NCBI GenBank assembly: GCA_006538405.1
Contig: BJKQ01000005.1
Location: forward strand, 2,480,001-2,544,000
Direction: 5' to 3'
Origin: Hansfordia pulvinata
Taxonomy: Eukaryota; Ascomycota; Sordariomycetes; Xylariales
DNA: 64,000 nucleotides
Shown one piece after another: positions 10,100 through 21,928 of the stretch. Every line of letters begins with the position of its first letter. Position 1 is the stretch's first letter. The notes beneath the pieces are model-generated. The model was not told where the DNA came from. It saw only the letters and a program-made list of their open reading frames with translations, and did not search any database. The translations under genes and the position numbers were made by a program.

Positions 10100-11858
10100 G
10101 GTGCGCTGACGGGAGTGGCTCTTTTTTTTTTAAGAGTTATGGTTGAATCTTTGGCAGCTAAAGGAGACGGAACTGACAGGAACAAACAAGGTCGGCTGGG
10201 TGATTCGTGTCTGCCCCCTCCCTCCACAGGTGCTCGGCTCCGGCAGCGTCTGCGTGTGTAGATATATTCCACGGAGCGCGGACGAAGGGACGGAGACCTG
10301 AATGCGAGGGGGGGGGGGGGGGGGGGGAACAAAACAAAAAGTGCCGCTGCCATACGTCGCCCCGTCTCTGACATCACGTCAGCCCTTGGGCCTTGATAGA
10401 AACCCCGAACCCTGCGAAGTGAGAACGAGACTGGTGGCGAGGGACAGAAGCGGCCGGACGAGATGCCATCGCCACCGCGATGACGAGAGGGACATCCCAA
10501 CCTGAACCCTTGCTGCTGGGGCTGTTTTTGTCTATGTCTGCCCGCCATCAGCATTGAGCCCCATCTCGAGACCTTGACATCAACCTCCCCGGGAGAGTGA
10601 GGGGGAGGGGAACGAAAGAGAGAGGGGGACCAAGGATGAATATACAGAAGATGGAGGGGGATGAGGCGTCGACTGAAGCGAGTTCTCGCGTGAGACGAGT
10701 CCGCCCTGTGGGTTTCGGTCTAGAGCTCAAGTCTGATCCCGTGCCGCCCAGGCTTTGTGTGCTGGTAAGCAGCAAGCTGACTGTGTTCTCCGAGATAGTG
10801 GCACTCTGAGAGACTTGTGGCCTGGAGGCGTCACGTCTAGTTGATAAATGCCTCTCTTCTTGCCTCCCCTCTCTTTTCTGAGAGTGGAAATGCGAGCAAG
10901 AATTGGTGAAGACGACAGCTTACATGGAAGGCTGTTTCACTGGCAACACGGCATTCGGTTGACTACCTACGTAAAAGTAAGGCAAACCAGAAGGATAGAC
11001 CAACAGAATAATGAGAGTTAAGGACGGCGGAAGAGTCCCTGCTCTTGCCCACGACTCTCCCTCCAACTCCAAGGAGTGCCCAGATGTTATACCCCATCCT
11101 CGCCCAATCACCACTATCGCAAGGGTGGTGGCTCTACAAGGGACTTGTAAACTATCAGAAAGCGAAGAGTATCTCGAGAAGCCCTCAGATGGTGAGGGAT
11201 ATCAACCTCAAGAGCCGCGCATCCTCGCGAACTCGATCTCCATGCGCGACTGATTTCCGCGCTGGCAGAACAAACCGGTGTCTCCTACTGCTGGGCCGTT
11301 AAACGTCCAACAAGCCGACTCATCAGCCGACTTGCGTGAGCACAGCATGGTGCTGGTACGCACATGTATGATGCTTTGTGCACTTGACGCGCAATGAAGC
11401 ACCCACAGGAATATGAAGAGACGAGTGCGAACATCAACGATCTCATCACATGACCTGTCCAACAAAGAGGGTGGCAGTCTCAGGTATCCGAGGCCGCCTA
11501 GAGCCACCAGGGCTAAGAGCCCCGCTGGAAAACAGCACCTAAGAGCCCTGGAACCCCGCCATCTCAGCGACCCCTCCGACCCCGAGCGCCGTCGGGTGCC
11601 ACAGTGAGCCTTAGGCCACCTGAGCCCGGGCTGCGGCCTCCACCGTCACCACCCGTGCGATCCATTGGCCTACCACCCTTAGAGGTACAGTTGTATACCA
11701 CGGTGCTCCCGCCCAACGCGTGTCCGTCCGCCAACCCCACCATCGCCACGGCCGCCACGAAACAAAACATCCATTCCCCGTGATCACCCCGAGGACCAAA
11801 CCAGGAGCACCTCCCAGAAGACCACAAATCAAATCAATTCAAGACAAGACAGCCAAGC
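10100..11858. other. Divergent intergenic region with a 20-G run
   Basis: 1.8 kb between the secreted-protein start and DAD1. It contains an uninterrupted G20 run at 10308-10327. No gene could be supported on either strand. Confidence 0.55.
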
Positions 11859-12388
11859 ATGTCTTCCCACCCGCACCGCCCGGCGTCGGCCCTGACGTCG
11901 AGCCGCGGCGCCGGCCCCCGCGACAAGACCTACTTTGAGCAGCAGCGCGAGGCCCTCATCGGCGACATTGCCATGGTGAGCGCGGGCCCCGACCACTCCT
12001 CCCATCTGACCAGCCGAGAGCCCTGTCACTGACCGCCTGCCCACCACGGAACGCCACGGCGGGGGATAAAACAGAGCTTCGAGCACGTCCTCGCCAACAT
12101 CAACAAGCTGAACAGGTCCCTCGAGGCCGTCATAGCGGTGGGTCACCCTCGAACGCTTTCCTACCAGGCGCGTGGGGGTTTGTGGGGGAAAAGCTGACAT
12201 AAAGGGGGAAAAAAATAAAATCCCAACAGGTCGGCAACGAGTTCTCCTCCGTCGAGGCCCTCTGGTCCCAGTTCGAGAACGTCATGGCCAAGGAGCCCGA
12301 GCCCGAGCCCCAGCCCGAGCCCGAGGGGCCGCAGGCCGCGCCCGCGGAGGAAGACGACGGCAACACGCAGCAGCAGCATCAGCAGTAA
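11859..12388 (+). CDS. DAD1: DASH/Dam1 complex subunit DAD1
   Basis: Small kinetochore protein of the DASH ring that couples chromosomes to spindle microtubules. Three short exons join in frame: 11859-11975 (39 codons), 12075-12137 (21 codons) and 12230-12388, giving 112 residues. Introns are GTGAGC...ACAG (99 nt) and GTGGGT...ACAG (92 nt). The joined core reads [15 protein letters not shown] / [20 protein letters not shown] / [19 protein letters not shown], which matches the DAD1 family along its length. The C-terminal tail is an extra Pro/Glu repeat ([12 protein letters not shown]) followed by QQQHQQ. No exon is long enough to stand out alone. Family assignment is strong; the 5' end is chosen as the only upstream ATG in frame with the first exon. 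Confidence 0.9.
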
Positions 12389-13938
12389 AGAGGGAAAGCA
12401 CAGGACTGAGAAAGCAGCAGTAGCAGGGGAAATCCCAGGCCGGGCCGGGCCGGAGCAGCAGCAACGGCATCATCCCCCCCCCCCGAGACCACCCAGCGTA
12501 CCGTGGCTCGGCGCTACGATGGCGCGTGTATCCCAGCTCGGCGCAGAGGGCAGAAGGTTGCCCACTGTCCTGGCCAGCCAAAGAAGGGTCGGCCGGCGCT
12601 GGGAAGAGCTGGGCGAGGCCAGTAGCTGTGTATTGGTTCTAGGGGAGGTGACGGAGCGTGTGCACACAGCGCCACGACGGATGGGCAAAGGAGGACCGCG
12701 CTCGCAACTGGTGCCGCGGCTCCGCGGGATTACTGGCAGAGAAGCTTGTGCCAGCGGCGGCCAGCTAACATGCAGTGACCCAGCAGCCAGCGGCTGCTTA
12801 TAACCGCTGTGACATGGAAGAGAAGGAAGATATACCCCCTGCCCAGAGTACCACAGTACGAAAGAGACAAGAATGCGCAGTATCGCGCCCGCACTCTGGG
12901 AACAACCACCTTTCTCCGTTTACACTCCCCTTCACAAACGCGGTTCGAAACAGAGCACGCGAATATAGTCATGACGCTCTGTGAATACATCTTATCAACA
13001 CATCCTCGCGGATTGCGCTTTCACGCATACCTCCACTAAACGTGTCACTACGGTATTCCGGACTCTGCCGTCTTGCGGCTCGGATGGTCTTCGTGGGACG
13101 GGCCAAGGATAGGTCCGACTACAGGAGGCCCTTCAGATCAAGTCACCGACAAGTCACTAAGCAACGAACGTTATGAATTTTGGTCAACAGTTCACATTCG
13201 TCCATTTATGCAAACCCGGACTTGTGAGGGGTCGCGCAGGCCATCAAGCCGCTATTCAACATTCAGGGATCTACGAGCGACGGCCCATCGTCGCGCGCCA
13301 CCTCCCTTCAGGCCCATGGTCGCTCCAGCCGGCCCGCTCGCTCTCCGCGTATCGTGCCTGGCCGCCGCTGCCGCCCCCAGCAACTGCATGTACAAGATTT
13401 GTGCTGACGTAGAAGATGACTGCCTAGAGCCGGGACCAGACGGGAGGCGACATGGAGGCGGAAAAGAGAAAACAGCAACAGCTCGAAACTCGAGGAGAGG
13501 AACAAAGAAAGGTGGTGAGTAGTATATCATGCAATGTAGTCATTATCGCGCTTTCCCGTTGCCCCCCTCCTGCTGCCAGTATGAACCGAATCGACTTCCA
13601 AAGGACTCAAGACAAAAGAAAACAACATCCCGTCAGCGGTCTGACGGGCCCCAATGCAGAAACAAACAAACAAAAAAACAAGAGGCAAGAAAGAGGACAA
13701 GGGGGGAGAGGGAGACGCCGTTTCTGCTGCCACAGCAGGGAAAATCAACTCGTGGGCTTCACACACGCACGCACCGTGGCCCCCTCTTACACAAGGCCCG
13801 CAACGCTGGCGGCTCGTCATCATCGTATCAAAGGCGTGGCTGATCAATCGTCGGAGCACACTCTGGAGTCTGGCCCCTATTCGCGTCGCACAATCTGCCG
13901 GTGGAAGGGGAGGGAAACCTCCCCACACCGTCATCGCC
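12389..13938. other. Intergenic, convergent
   Basis: 1.5 kb between DAD1 and the RHO4 stop. Several open frames exist on both strands but have no coding bias or family likeness. No RNA gene seen. Confidence 0.5.
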
Positions 13939-15154
13939 TTAAAAGACGTTGCAGTTCCGCTTCTTCTTCTTAAAAGCGCGGAGGCCCGGGATCCCACCGA
14001 GGCTGTTCTTATCGGCGTGTCCGCCGCCGCCGCCGCCGTACGCAGCGCCGCCGCCGGCACCACCGCCTCCGCCGGCACCACTCAAGCTGCCGCCGCCGCC
14101 GCCGCCCCGTGACCTGCTGCTGGGCGCGGCCGCCATCGCGGCGTCAATGTTGCGCTTGTCGTTCATGACGACGGTGTGGATGGCCTGGTCGAAGATCTCG
14201 TCGACGCCCTTCATCTCCTTGCTGCTGCACTCCATGTACTGGGCGCTCATCTTGTTCGCCACCGCGCGCCCCTGCTCCGTCGTCACCGGCGTCAGACCCT
14301 GCGTCTTGAGCATCTCGATGCACGTCTTCTTGTGGCGCAGGTCCGACTTGAGCCCCACCAGCACCAGCGGGGTGTACGGGCAGAAGTGCAGCACCTCGGG
14401 GTACCACTGTTTCGCGCAAGGAAGAAGGTCACACTCAGGTCAGCTGCTGCGGGATTTCGGGGGAACTTTCCAAGCCTGGAGAGCGTAGAGAGAGAGAGGA
14501 AGAGAGGGAGAGAGGACACGGGGAGACCATACCTTGTCAAGGACGTTGTCGAGCGAGTTGGGGCAGTCAATGGCAAAGCAGACAAAGATCAGGTCCGTCT
14601 CGGGGTAGGACAGGGGCCTCAGCCTGTCGTACTCCTCCTGGCCGGCCGTGTCCCACAGGGCCAACTCGACCGTCTTGCCGCTCTGCTGATGTGTCGGGTA
14701 GGTGATGTAATTCTCGAAGACGGTGGGGACGTATTTCTGCAGGAGAGGAGAGAAGACGCGTCAGTCAATGGGTTGGTCCTCAGGGAGACTGGTAGGCAGG
14801 CAGGCAGAGGGGGGGGATGGCTCACCTCGGGGAAGTAGCCTTGGCTGTAGCTGATGAGCAGACACGTCTTGCCGCAGCCGCCGTCGCCCACGACGACAAT
14901 CTTCTTGGAGTAGGCGGGCGCATCGGTGACGTGGGTGGCCGCCGATTCCCTACCCGTCGACGAGCTCATGGTGGTGCTGATGGTGCCCTCGCTGGAGCGC
15001 GTGGTTCGGTCCGTCCTGCGGTCGCCGGTCGGCCTCCTCTGGACGCCGCCGGTGTTGTCGTAGGCGCTCTGGGGTGGCTGCTGTTGTTGCTGCTGCTGCT
15101 GCTGCTGTTGTTGTTGCTGTTGTAGTAGGAGCTGCGGTTCTGCGAGAACGCCAT
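13939..15154 (-). CDS. RHO4: Rho-family GTPase RHO4 (apparent -1 frameshift near the N-terminus)
   Basis: Membrane-bound GTPase that directs septum formation in filamentous fungi. Exons are 15154-14826, 14736-14533 and 14406-13939; introns 14737-14825 and 14407-14532. The G domain shows [33 protein letters not shown] and [17 protein letters not shown]. The N-terminal extension before the G domain is typical of RHO4 among Rho proteins. The C-terminus is a long poly-Gly segment, then [10 protein letters not shown] with a CAAX box (CNVF) for prenylation. The start [16 protein letters not shown] is in a different frame from the following [18 protein letters not shown]. One missing base in a G4 run (15071-15074, plus strand), beside a CAG-type repeat, would reconcile them and give 333 residues. 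If the upstream start is wrong, translation could begin at an in-frame ATG (MSSSTGRES) closer to the G domain. Confidence 0.88.
15078..15124. repeat. CTG/TTG trinucleotide repeat in RHO4 5' coding end
   Basis: An imperfect CTG/TTG run, encoding poly-Ser/Asn in one minus-strand frame and poly-Gln in another. It adjoins the G4 run where the RHO4 frame appears to shift. Confidence 0.8.
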
Positions 15155-16503
15155 GGCAGCGCACGTCACGGCAGCGACTAGGCGGTGTAAGGCGCTTTGT
15201 CCCAATGACACGCGCGCGCGAGGAAGATTTTGAGACTGAGGGGACCTCGAGGGTCGCGGGTTGAGTGCGGTGTCTCGCGGTGAAGGGCTCTGGAATGCCG
15301 GGGTCCTGCGTGCGGCCAACGGGCGGCGAGCTGAGAGCAGCGAGTTCGTGGCAGAGGCTGGGTCGGGGCGAAATGGCGGACGGCCGCAGCTTACGGACGG
15401 GTATGCAGGCGAGGCGATCTGGGGTGGGATAAGATGGGTTGGAATGAGGGTGAGACTGGTGAGGGAGCGCCGAGTAGAAGAAGAGGAGCGGTGTAAGTGC
15501 AAGTGAGCGCACGGAGGTACGAGAGGTATGTAGGTTAGGTATGTGGTAGGTAGGGGCGGGATATTTTGGTGCGAGGGGTCGCGGAGGGACGACCAGCCAG
15601 CGAGGCGGTGGTGAGCGGCGAGGGTACCTGCATGGGCTGCCCAAGGTACCAGGGCGAAGCGCAGGCGACGGCGCAGCGCAGGGGTCACTGCAAAGTCGAG
15701 CGTGCTGCCTGGGCCTGTTCCTGGGCAGTCAGCTGGGCGGCGGGCGCATTGATGGGCGGTTGTTGAATTTCGTCACCGGGCGGCCCAGCAGGAATCAATA
15801 GTGTTGGCATGGCAACGGGTCCGAATGTCCTTGTTTCAGGTCACCGCGGCCAGATCAGGCTCGCACGTGCAGGCTGCTGTCTTTTTTTAGCCTGCCACCA
15901 GGCGGGCACGCGGGCACTGCGGGCTGGTAGACGCTCCCAGCATACAGAGCTAGGTACCTAACTCGTCCGGGCACCCGAGAATCTGGCTAGCGGGTTCTCC
16001 GTGCCTACCTGTAGGCACGTGTAGGCTGCTTCGCGCCGTTGGTTCTTTGGACGCGAGTATGGGTACCTACGTCATGGGATGCTCGCATCGGCTCTCCCAA
16101 GTACCTGTACCCACTTCGAATCGATTTGCCCGCAGCCTCCCAACGGGACAGGCCCTACTCCGTAAAGGCAGCGCCCCTACAAACACACAGCTGGCCACCC
16201 GGACTGGCAGACCGTCCCAACTGTCGCCCGTACCTTGTATCCACCTCCAGCTGCTTCGCCTGCCCCTGCACCTGGACCTTATCAAAGCTCCCATCCTTGG
16301 CCCATCCCCGATCTGCGCACATCGCGTCGGCACTTTTCCTTCCTCCTCCTCGCCACACGCCCACCACCCTCCCTTCTGCATCCAGGCTTCGTCAGCCTTG
16401 CAGGCCAGCTGCCAGCCCGACCATCGTGACCGACCCAGCGGCTTGTGCCTCCTGCGTCTTGCCCACTTTGGTCCTGCTCGAGCCGCCTCCGCCGTCTCCC
16501 ACC
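15155..16503. other. Bidirectional promoter region, RHO4/elongin C
   Basis: 1.35 kb between two divergent start codons. It carries a perfect TAGGTACCTA palindrome at 15952-15961 and another GGTACCTAC near 16061. Upstream open frames on the plus strand end before or overlap the elongin C start and show no family likeness. Confidence 0.6.
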
Positions 16504-17161
16504 ATGTCCGACCCTGTCTTTGGCGACGACGGCGCTGGCCAAGAGGGTCCCAGCAAATACGTTACCCTCGTCTCCTGCGACGGCTTCGAGTCGGTTGTGC
16601 TGCGCGATGCCGCCTACATCAGCCCTCTTATCAAGAGCATGCTCGACCCGAAGAGTAAGCAGCCGGTCGCGTCCGTGGCACCTTGATCACCCCAGCTCAT
16701 CTCTTGACTGCAGGTCAGTTTGTGGAGGCCAAGACTGGTAGGTGCCACTTTGGTGAAATAAGGTAAGCCGCATCCTCAACCGCACTGCCTTCTCCCCCCG
16801 CAGCAGCCCCTCGTCAGAGATGAGACACAAATATTTCGCTGTGTTCTTAATGACAGACCGATTTGCCTTGGTCTGGTTGACTATCAACTACACTTGATCT
16901 GAGACGACCCCATCCCAAGCCTGCGATTGCCAGACATGCCGTGCTGCCCTGCTCATCAATGCTGACAAGACGCACAGTGGACCTGTTCTTGAGAAGGTGG
17001 CCGACTATCTCCAATATGCCTACCGCTACCGAGGCGCCGTCGACATTCCGGAGTTTGACATCCCGGTTGAGTTCTGTCTCGAACTCATTGTCGCTGCTGA
17101 CTTCCTGGGTCTGGACACCGAGGACTACGCTGGCCGCTCATCCAAACCGACTTCAAAGTAG
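16504..17161 (+). CDS. ELC1: Elongin C (SKP1-like BTB/POZ-fold protein)
   Basis: Adaptor of elongin-type ubiquitin ligases and the elongin complex. Three exons join in frame: 16504-16654, 16714-16762 and 16978-17161 (127 residues). Introns are 59 and 215 nt, the second with a GCTGAC branch. The protein reads KYVTLVSCDGFESVVLRDAA, then IKSMLDP, QFVEAKTGRCHFGEI, SGPVLEKVADYLQYAYRYRG, IPEFDIPVEFCLELIVAADF. This is the order and spacing of elongin C from yeast to human, including the IPEF motif. The short acidic N-terminus and the TEDYAGRSSKPTSK tail are fungal-type extras. No single exon exceeds 184 nt. High confidence. Confidence 0.92.
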
Positions 17162-18001
17162 CGTGTGGTCAAGCCTGACCTTGCGGAGCACGAACTAGCA
17201 GGATGACATGCGCAGCTGGCTTTCACCTATTGAGCCATGATCTCATGAGGCACTCAATAAGAGAGAACCCTGGCAATTTCTGGGTCAGATCCATGATCTT
17301 TCATGGCTGGCTCGGAGCTCGGGCGATAATGACCGTGGCACGAAAAATCGGACGCGGCCATGACGCCGAGTCGAGAACTGAGTGGTGCAAAAGGGATCCA
17401 TAACCCATCCTGGTGTCAAGTCTCAGCCCTTGATAACGGTAAGTCTTGCTTGTTTGTTCTTTCCGTAGCGGACGTCGCAGCCCTACTTCCATCTGAGCAT
17501 ATGCATGCAATCCTTCTCTCCACCGTGGGTTGCTCGCCTAAAACAGTTGGTAAATCAACCTCCAACTCCCCCATCACTCTGCGTGGCTTGTTCTTCTCTG
17601 TCGAGACCATGCTTTTATTCGAGGGGAGATATACATTGTTGAGACAGGACCTGACTTCTGCCAAGTTTCTAGAAACAAGGCCTACGATTACACGAAACCG
17701 CACCATTCAGAAGAAATCACAAGCGAGTTGGTGACAATACAGCCCTTGAACATTAATACATGAATCATTCTCATTTGATAATAGCAGGCGTGACCTGGCT
17801 AAATGTGTCCAATAACTACTCGGACAGTGTGAAGGCAAGAGTTGCGCGATCTCTAAGAGCATCGCAAGAAGTGAATGAAGTGAAGTACACCAGACCTGGG
17901 GGGAAAAGCCAGATCTCGTGGAGGTCCCACAGGGACTGAATTGGGGTTTCTGAGCCAGGCTCGTCCGCGCCAAGGACGGAGAACCAGGCCATGCCTCAGT
18001 C
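17162..18001. other. Intergenic, convergent
   Basis: 0.84 kb between the elongin C stop and the DUF1996 stop. The minus-strand frame continues downstream of the DUF1996 stop only as a shadow. No gene seen. Confidence 0.55.
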
Positions 18002-20137
18002 TCACTTGTGGGTTTGGTAAGGCAGGTGCCTGCGGAAGTGGCGTCTTCTCTTCGAACCAGACTCGGGGTAGTTTCCAGACGAATCAGACGAGTCTGAGCT
18101 AGAGGGGCCGGACTCGGGGTAGCTCTGGGAGGAGCCTGAGCCGGAACTGTGATGATGGTGGTGGTGGTGGTGGTGATGCGTGGTAGCAGTCGGATAAGCC
18201 GCCGAGGAGAAGGATGACGAGCTGGATGGGTAACTGCTCTGTGTCGACGTGGGGGCTGGGGAGGGAGACGGAGAACCTTCCGGATAGGATGAGCCGGATC
18301 CCGAGCTTCCACCAGAAGACGATCCCGACCCAGAAGAGCCTGAGCCAGAAGAGCTGGAGCCCGACGAGCCGGAGCTCGACGAGCCTGAACCAGAAGAGCC
18401 GGAGCCGGACGACCCAGACGATCCAGAGCCCGAAGAACCAGATCCCGACGAGCCAGAGCCCGACGAGCCGGACCCGGACGAACCGGAACCAGACGACCCT
18501 GAACCCGAGGATCCGGAGCCGGACGAACCTGAACCGGACGACCCTGAGCCGGACGACCCTGAGCCAGACGAACCTGAACCGGACGACCCTGAACCGGACG
18601 ACCCTGAACCAGACGACCCTGAACCCGAGGATCCAGAGCCGCCTGTCGCTCCACCAGGGTAGCCGGAACCTCCTCCGGCCGAGGCAGAAGACGAGGCGGC
18701 CGGGTAGGGGGCGACGGAGCTGCCGGGGCCGGAGGGCATGGGACCTCCTCCCATGCCGCCGCCGGAGGGGGTGGGCGGGGCGGCCCCCTTGGCCCATCCG
18801 AAGACGGGGTTGTTGCCGGGGAGGGCCTTGACCCACTCGTCAGCGGAGGGCTCGGGGAACTCGCTCTTGATGACGCAGCCCTCCTTGTCGCTGAGGGTGC
18901 CGGCCTGGGGGCACTGGTCCATGCCGGCGTCGCCGGCGTCGCAGCCGTCGATGATGGACTGGAGCAGCTGGGTGTCCCAGCCGGCGATGAAGTCGCCGTG
19001 GGAGCTGTAGCCGGTGCTGTCGCCGTTGGCGAGGACGAAGGGCTGGTCCTTGTTGTTGGGCTCCCAGGAGCTGGCGAACTCGGGGGTGTTCCAGTAGACC
19101 TCGTAGAACATGTGGGGGACGTGGACCCAGCCCTTGGGGCAGTCGGCCTTGCCGTCGCCGGCGTCGGTGGGGTAGGCCATGTTGTGGGGGGCGGCGTTGA
19201 GGCCGGCCTGGGGGTTGTAGCAGGAGGGGAAGTGGATGTCCTGGCGCAGCGGGGAGGCGTAGCCGTCGCAGTTGACGGCGGGGAAGCCGGCTCCGGCGCC
19301 CTTGTTCTGCGAGTCCTGCATGCCGGACATCTTGCCGTCGGAGCCGGCCGGGTACGTGCCGCCGCCGCTGTTGGACGTCGGGCACGTCCACTGGACGGCC
19401 TGGATGGGGCCCTTGCTGGGGTCGAGCTGCTGGTCGCCGTTCTTGGGCGGGGTCTTGAGCATGGCGTCGCCGGCGAGGATCTTGAGGCCCGGGGGGAACG
19501 CGACGATCTTGTCGTTGGTGCTCTCGAAGCTGTTTGTAAAAACACACAAAGCAAAGGTAAGTAAGGTAATCAGCGGCGTGGCGGGGGTTTTTCTCTCTTC
19601 ATGCGACTGGAAACAGAGCACGGCGAAAACACCATTCTCTCCTCTCTCCATACACACACAACACGAAACCTCTCTTTGATGGGGATTGCTGATGAGGAGG
19701 AACTTACAAGTAGTAGACGTTCATGTAGAACATGGGGACGCGCTTGAGGGTCTTGTTGGTCGGGCTCTGGAACCAGACGGTGGGGACCCAGTAGTTGCTC
19801 TTGTCGCCGGCGAGCTTGGCGCTGGTGCAGGTCGAGCTGAGCAGCTGGTCGCCCGTGACGGTCAGGGCGAACTTGTTGCCGCCCTGGATGCCGTGGGAGT
19901 GGCCGGACGCCTGGCCCGGGCTCACGATGGGGTCCACTGGTCCTGGTGTGAGTATCTATTCGAGGTGCAATCTTCTTTCTTTCTTTCTTTCCTTCTTTCC
20001 GACTTACTTCGGCCTTCGGCAGAGAACTTGCCCTCCTGGTTGTTGAACCGCAGGACGGCGAATGTGCGGCCGTCCTTGGCCGCCGCCTGGCCGGCCAGGC
20101 ACGGCAGCAGGGCGGTCAGCAGCGTCGCGAATCTCAT
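18002..20137 (-). CDS. Secreted DUF1996 protein with Gly-Ser repeat and His-rich tail
   Basis: Exons are 20137-20008, 19942-19708 and 19529-18002 (introns 65 and 178 nt), 630 residues, in frame. MRFATLLTALLPCLAGQAAA is a signal peptide. The DUF1996 domain starts at PVDPIVSPGQASGHSHGI and runs to about residue 370, with DIHFPSC, CPKGWVHVPHMFYEVYW and SSHGDFIAGWD. The family is fungal, extracellular and of unknown function. After a Pro/Gly linker the protein has about 120 residues of SGSGSS-type repeats (about residues 413-535; DNA 18290-18650). Then come a Ser/Pro-rich stretch, ten consecutive His (DNA about 18146-18178) and a basic end (SKRRRHFRRHLPYQTHK). The tail could be a spacer or wall/metal-binding module; that is inference. 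Its upstream region is unusually long (4.7 kb). Confidence 0.88.
18290..18650 (-). repeat. Coding minisatellite encoding SGSGSS repeats
   Basis: Degenerate 6-18 bp units (for example GACGAACCTGAACCG on the plus strand) repeat through about 360 bp inside the DUF1996 gene. Unit ends vary only at synonymous positions, so the Ser/Gly pattern is kept while the DNA differs. Confidence 0.85.
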
Positions 20138-21450
20138 TGTCGGCGAGAGAGAGAGAGAAAATAAAAAAAGAGCGTGTGTTTTTTTTCCCCCAGAGGCGGG
20201 TCGAGATGAAGAAAGTCGAACAGCACCACTCGAGCTCTAGGCCCGTGCAACGGGGAATGGCGAGAGAACGTGGAAGAGAACGAATGGCTTTTGCGACAGA
20301 CCCTGCTGTACGCAAAAAAGAAAAGAAGAAGAAGAAGAAAACGACGACGGCGACAAGGCGAGGTGAAGCTTGAGAAACTCCTACGACTCGGATGGCCCAG
20401 AAGAGCAGGGTTCAGCGAGAGGTGTCGACGACTATATACCAGCTCTCTCTCTCTCTCTACCTCTACCTCTTCCTGAGCCTTTGACGTGTGTGTGTGGGGG
20501 GGGGGGGGGTGGGTGGCGAGTGCGGCCGCCACGGCCTTCGCTCCTAAGGACAAAAAAAAAGGGGGGCCTGCTATATCCGGCAACTGTGCCCCTTCTATGC
20601 GAGCCCTCTTCGGCCGGAGTCCCTCCTACTTGGCGTCTGCTTCTGCACGTTTGTCTCTTTCGCATGTGCGCCCGAGGGCTGGCCGGCCGGCCGGTCGGAC
20701 AAAGCCCCACGAGGCGTTCGCGCGGCCGCCGATCTACCGCGGGTTGCGGCCTAACCTGGTGTGAGCCCATCGATCGCAAGACGTCTTTGTCAGGGTGTCA
20801 GGGAGAGACGTTGTGCCCCAGTGCCCCAGCTAATAACTTAGTGCTCGTACGCTACTACTCTATCTGAGGGACCGGAATCCCTCGCGCCATGCCCTGCGAG
20901 AAGCCTTCTTTTCTCCAGCGTGGCGGGAAGATCACGAGTGCCGGACTGCTGCTGCTGCTGATGGGGCGAGGCCGAGCTAAACTAGACTACTCGTAGACTA
21001 CGAGCGGCAGAGGTGAAACGGCTCCATCTTTTCAGCACGCAGATCATGGCTGGCCTCGAATGGGGCAAAAAAAGACACCAACGATAACTCCGTCACCTAC
21101 TGCGTAGTAGTGGGGTTCCTTCCCACGCGCGCGCCGGCAGAGGCGTGTGTGCGCGTGTGTGCGTGTGTGTCGATCCGTCGTTTTAGCCCCCATCCCTACG
21201 GGTACGCACAATGGGGGGGCCCCTGCTAGTTGGTATAAGCTAAGGTAGCTGCCAGGTTAGGTTCAGGTACGCCCGCGTGGGTGTGGGTAGGAAGCGGCGA
21301 AAAAAGAGAGAGAAAAAAAAGAGAAAAACCATGGAACTCTTGGCCTTATCGCTTGCTTTGACAACTACTCAAACCACTACTCCGTTCCTATGCACTCATT
21401 ACTGACGATGAGACCGCGGGCGGCTAAAAGGGGGCAACAATGCTGCTGCT

Positions 21451-21481
<31 letters not shown>

Positions 21482-21912
21482 ACCTGTCAACGTAGCGGCG
21501 CGCAAGGGAATCCCAGCATACCGCGCCAAGTGCGAGTACCTCGGTAGGCAGGAAAGGGGAGGGGATGCACGGGCTCGATCTACCGCGTGGCTTTCTGGCT
21601 TGCGCCCTTGCTCGCACGAGTATCTTATCTGTCTGCCTGCTGGGCTCCTCAATACTTTCGTAGGGAAAGCAACTCTCATCAGCTCTCCCGGCAGTGGGCG
21701 GGAGAGAAAGAGAGAAAGAGAGAGAGAGAGACAAACAGGAAAAAAAGGGCCCCCTTCCCTGGATCCCGATCCCACGCGCGCTCCTTGACTTGTTTTGGTG
21801 TGCGCCCGACAGCTTCGAGACGTCGGCTCCTGGCCCTGGATCTGACAGGCCTCACTCACTCAGCTCAGCTCGGCAGCCTAATCACTCGAGAGTTCCCTGT
21901 CTGGTCGTGGCC

Positions 21913-21928
21913 GTACGAGTACTCGTAC
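21913..21928. repeat. Perfect 16 bp palindrome GTACGAGTACTCGTAC
   Basis: Identical to the copy at 53918-53933 and sharing the 12 bp core ACGAGTACTCGT with copies at 36561-36572 and 36856-36867. All four are intergenic. Function unknown. Confidence 0.9.

Noticed and set aside
17707..19554. 615-codon frame overlapping the DUF1996 gene on the same strand
   Set aside because: Pro/Arg/Thr/Ser-rich shadow of the repeat-coding sequence; the other frame has the signal peptide, splice joints and DUF1996 motifs.
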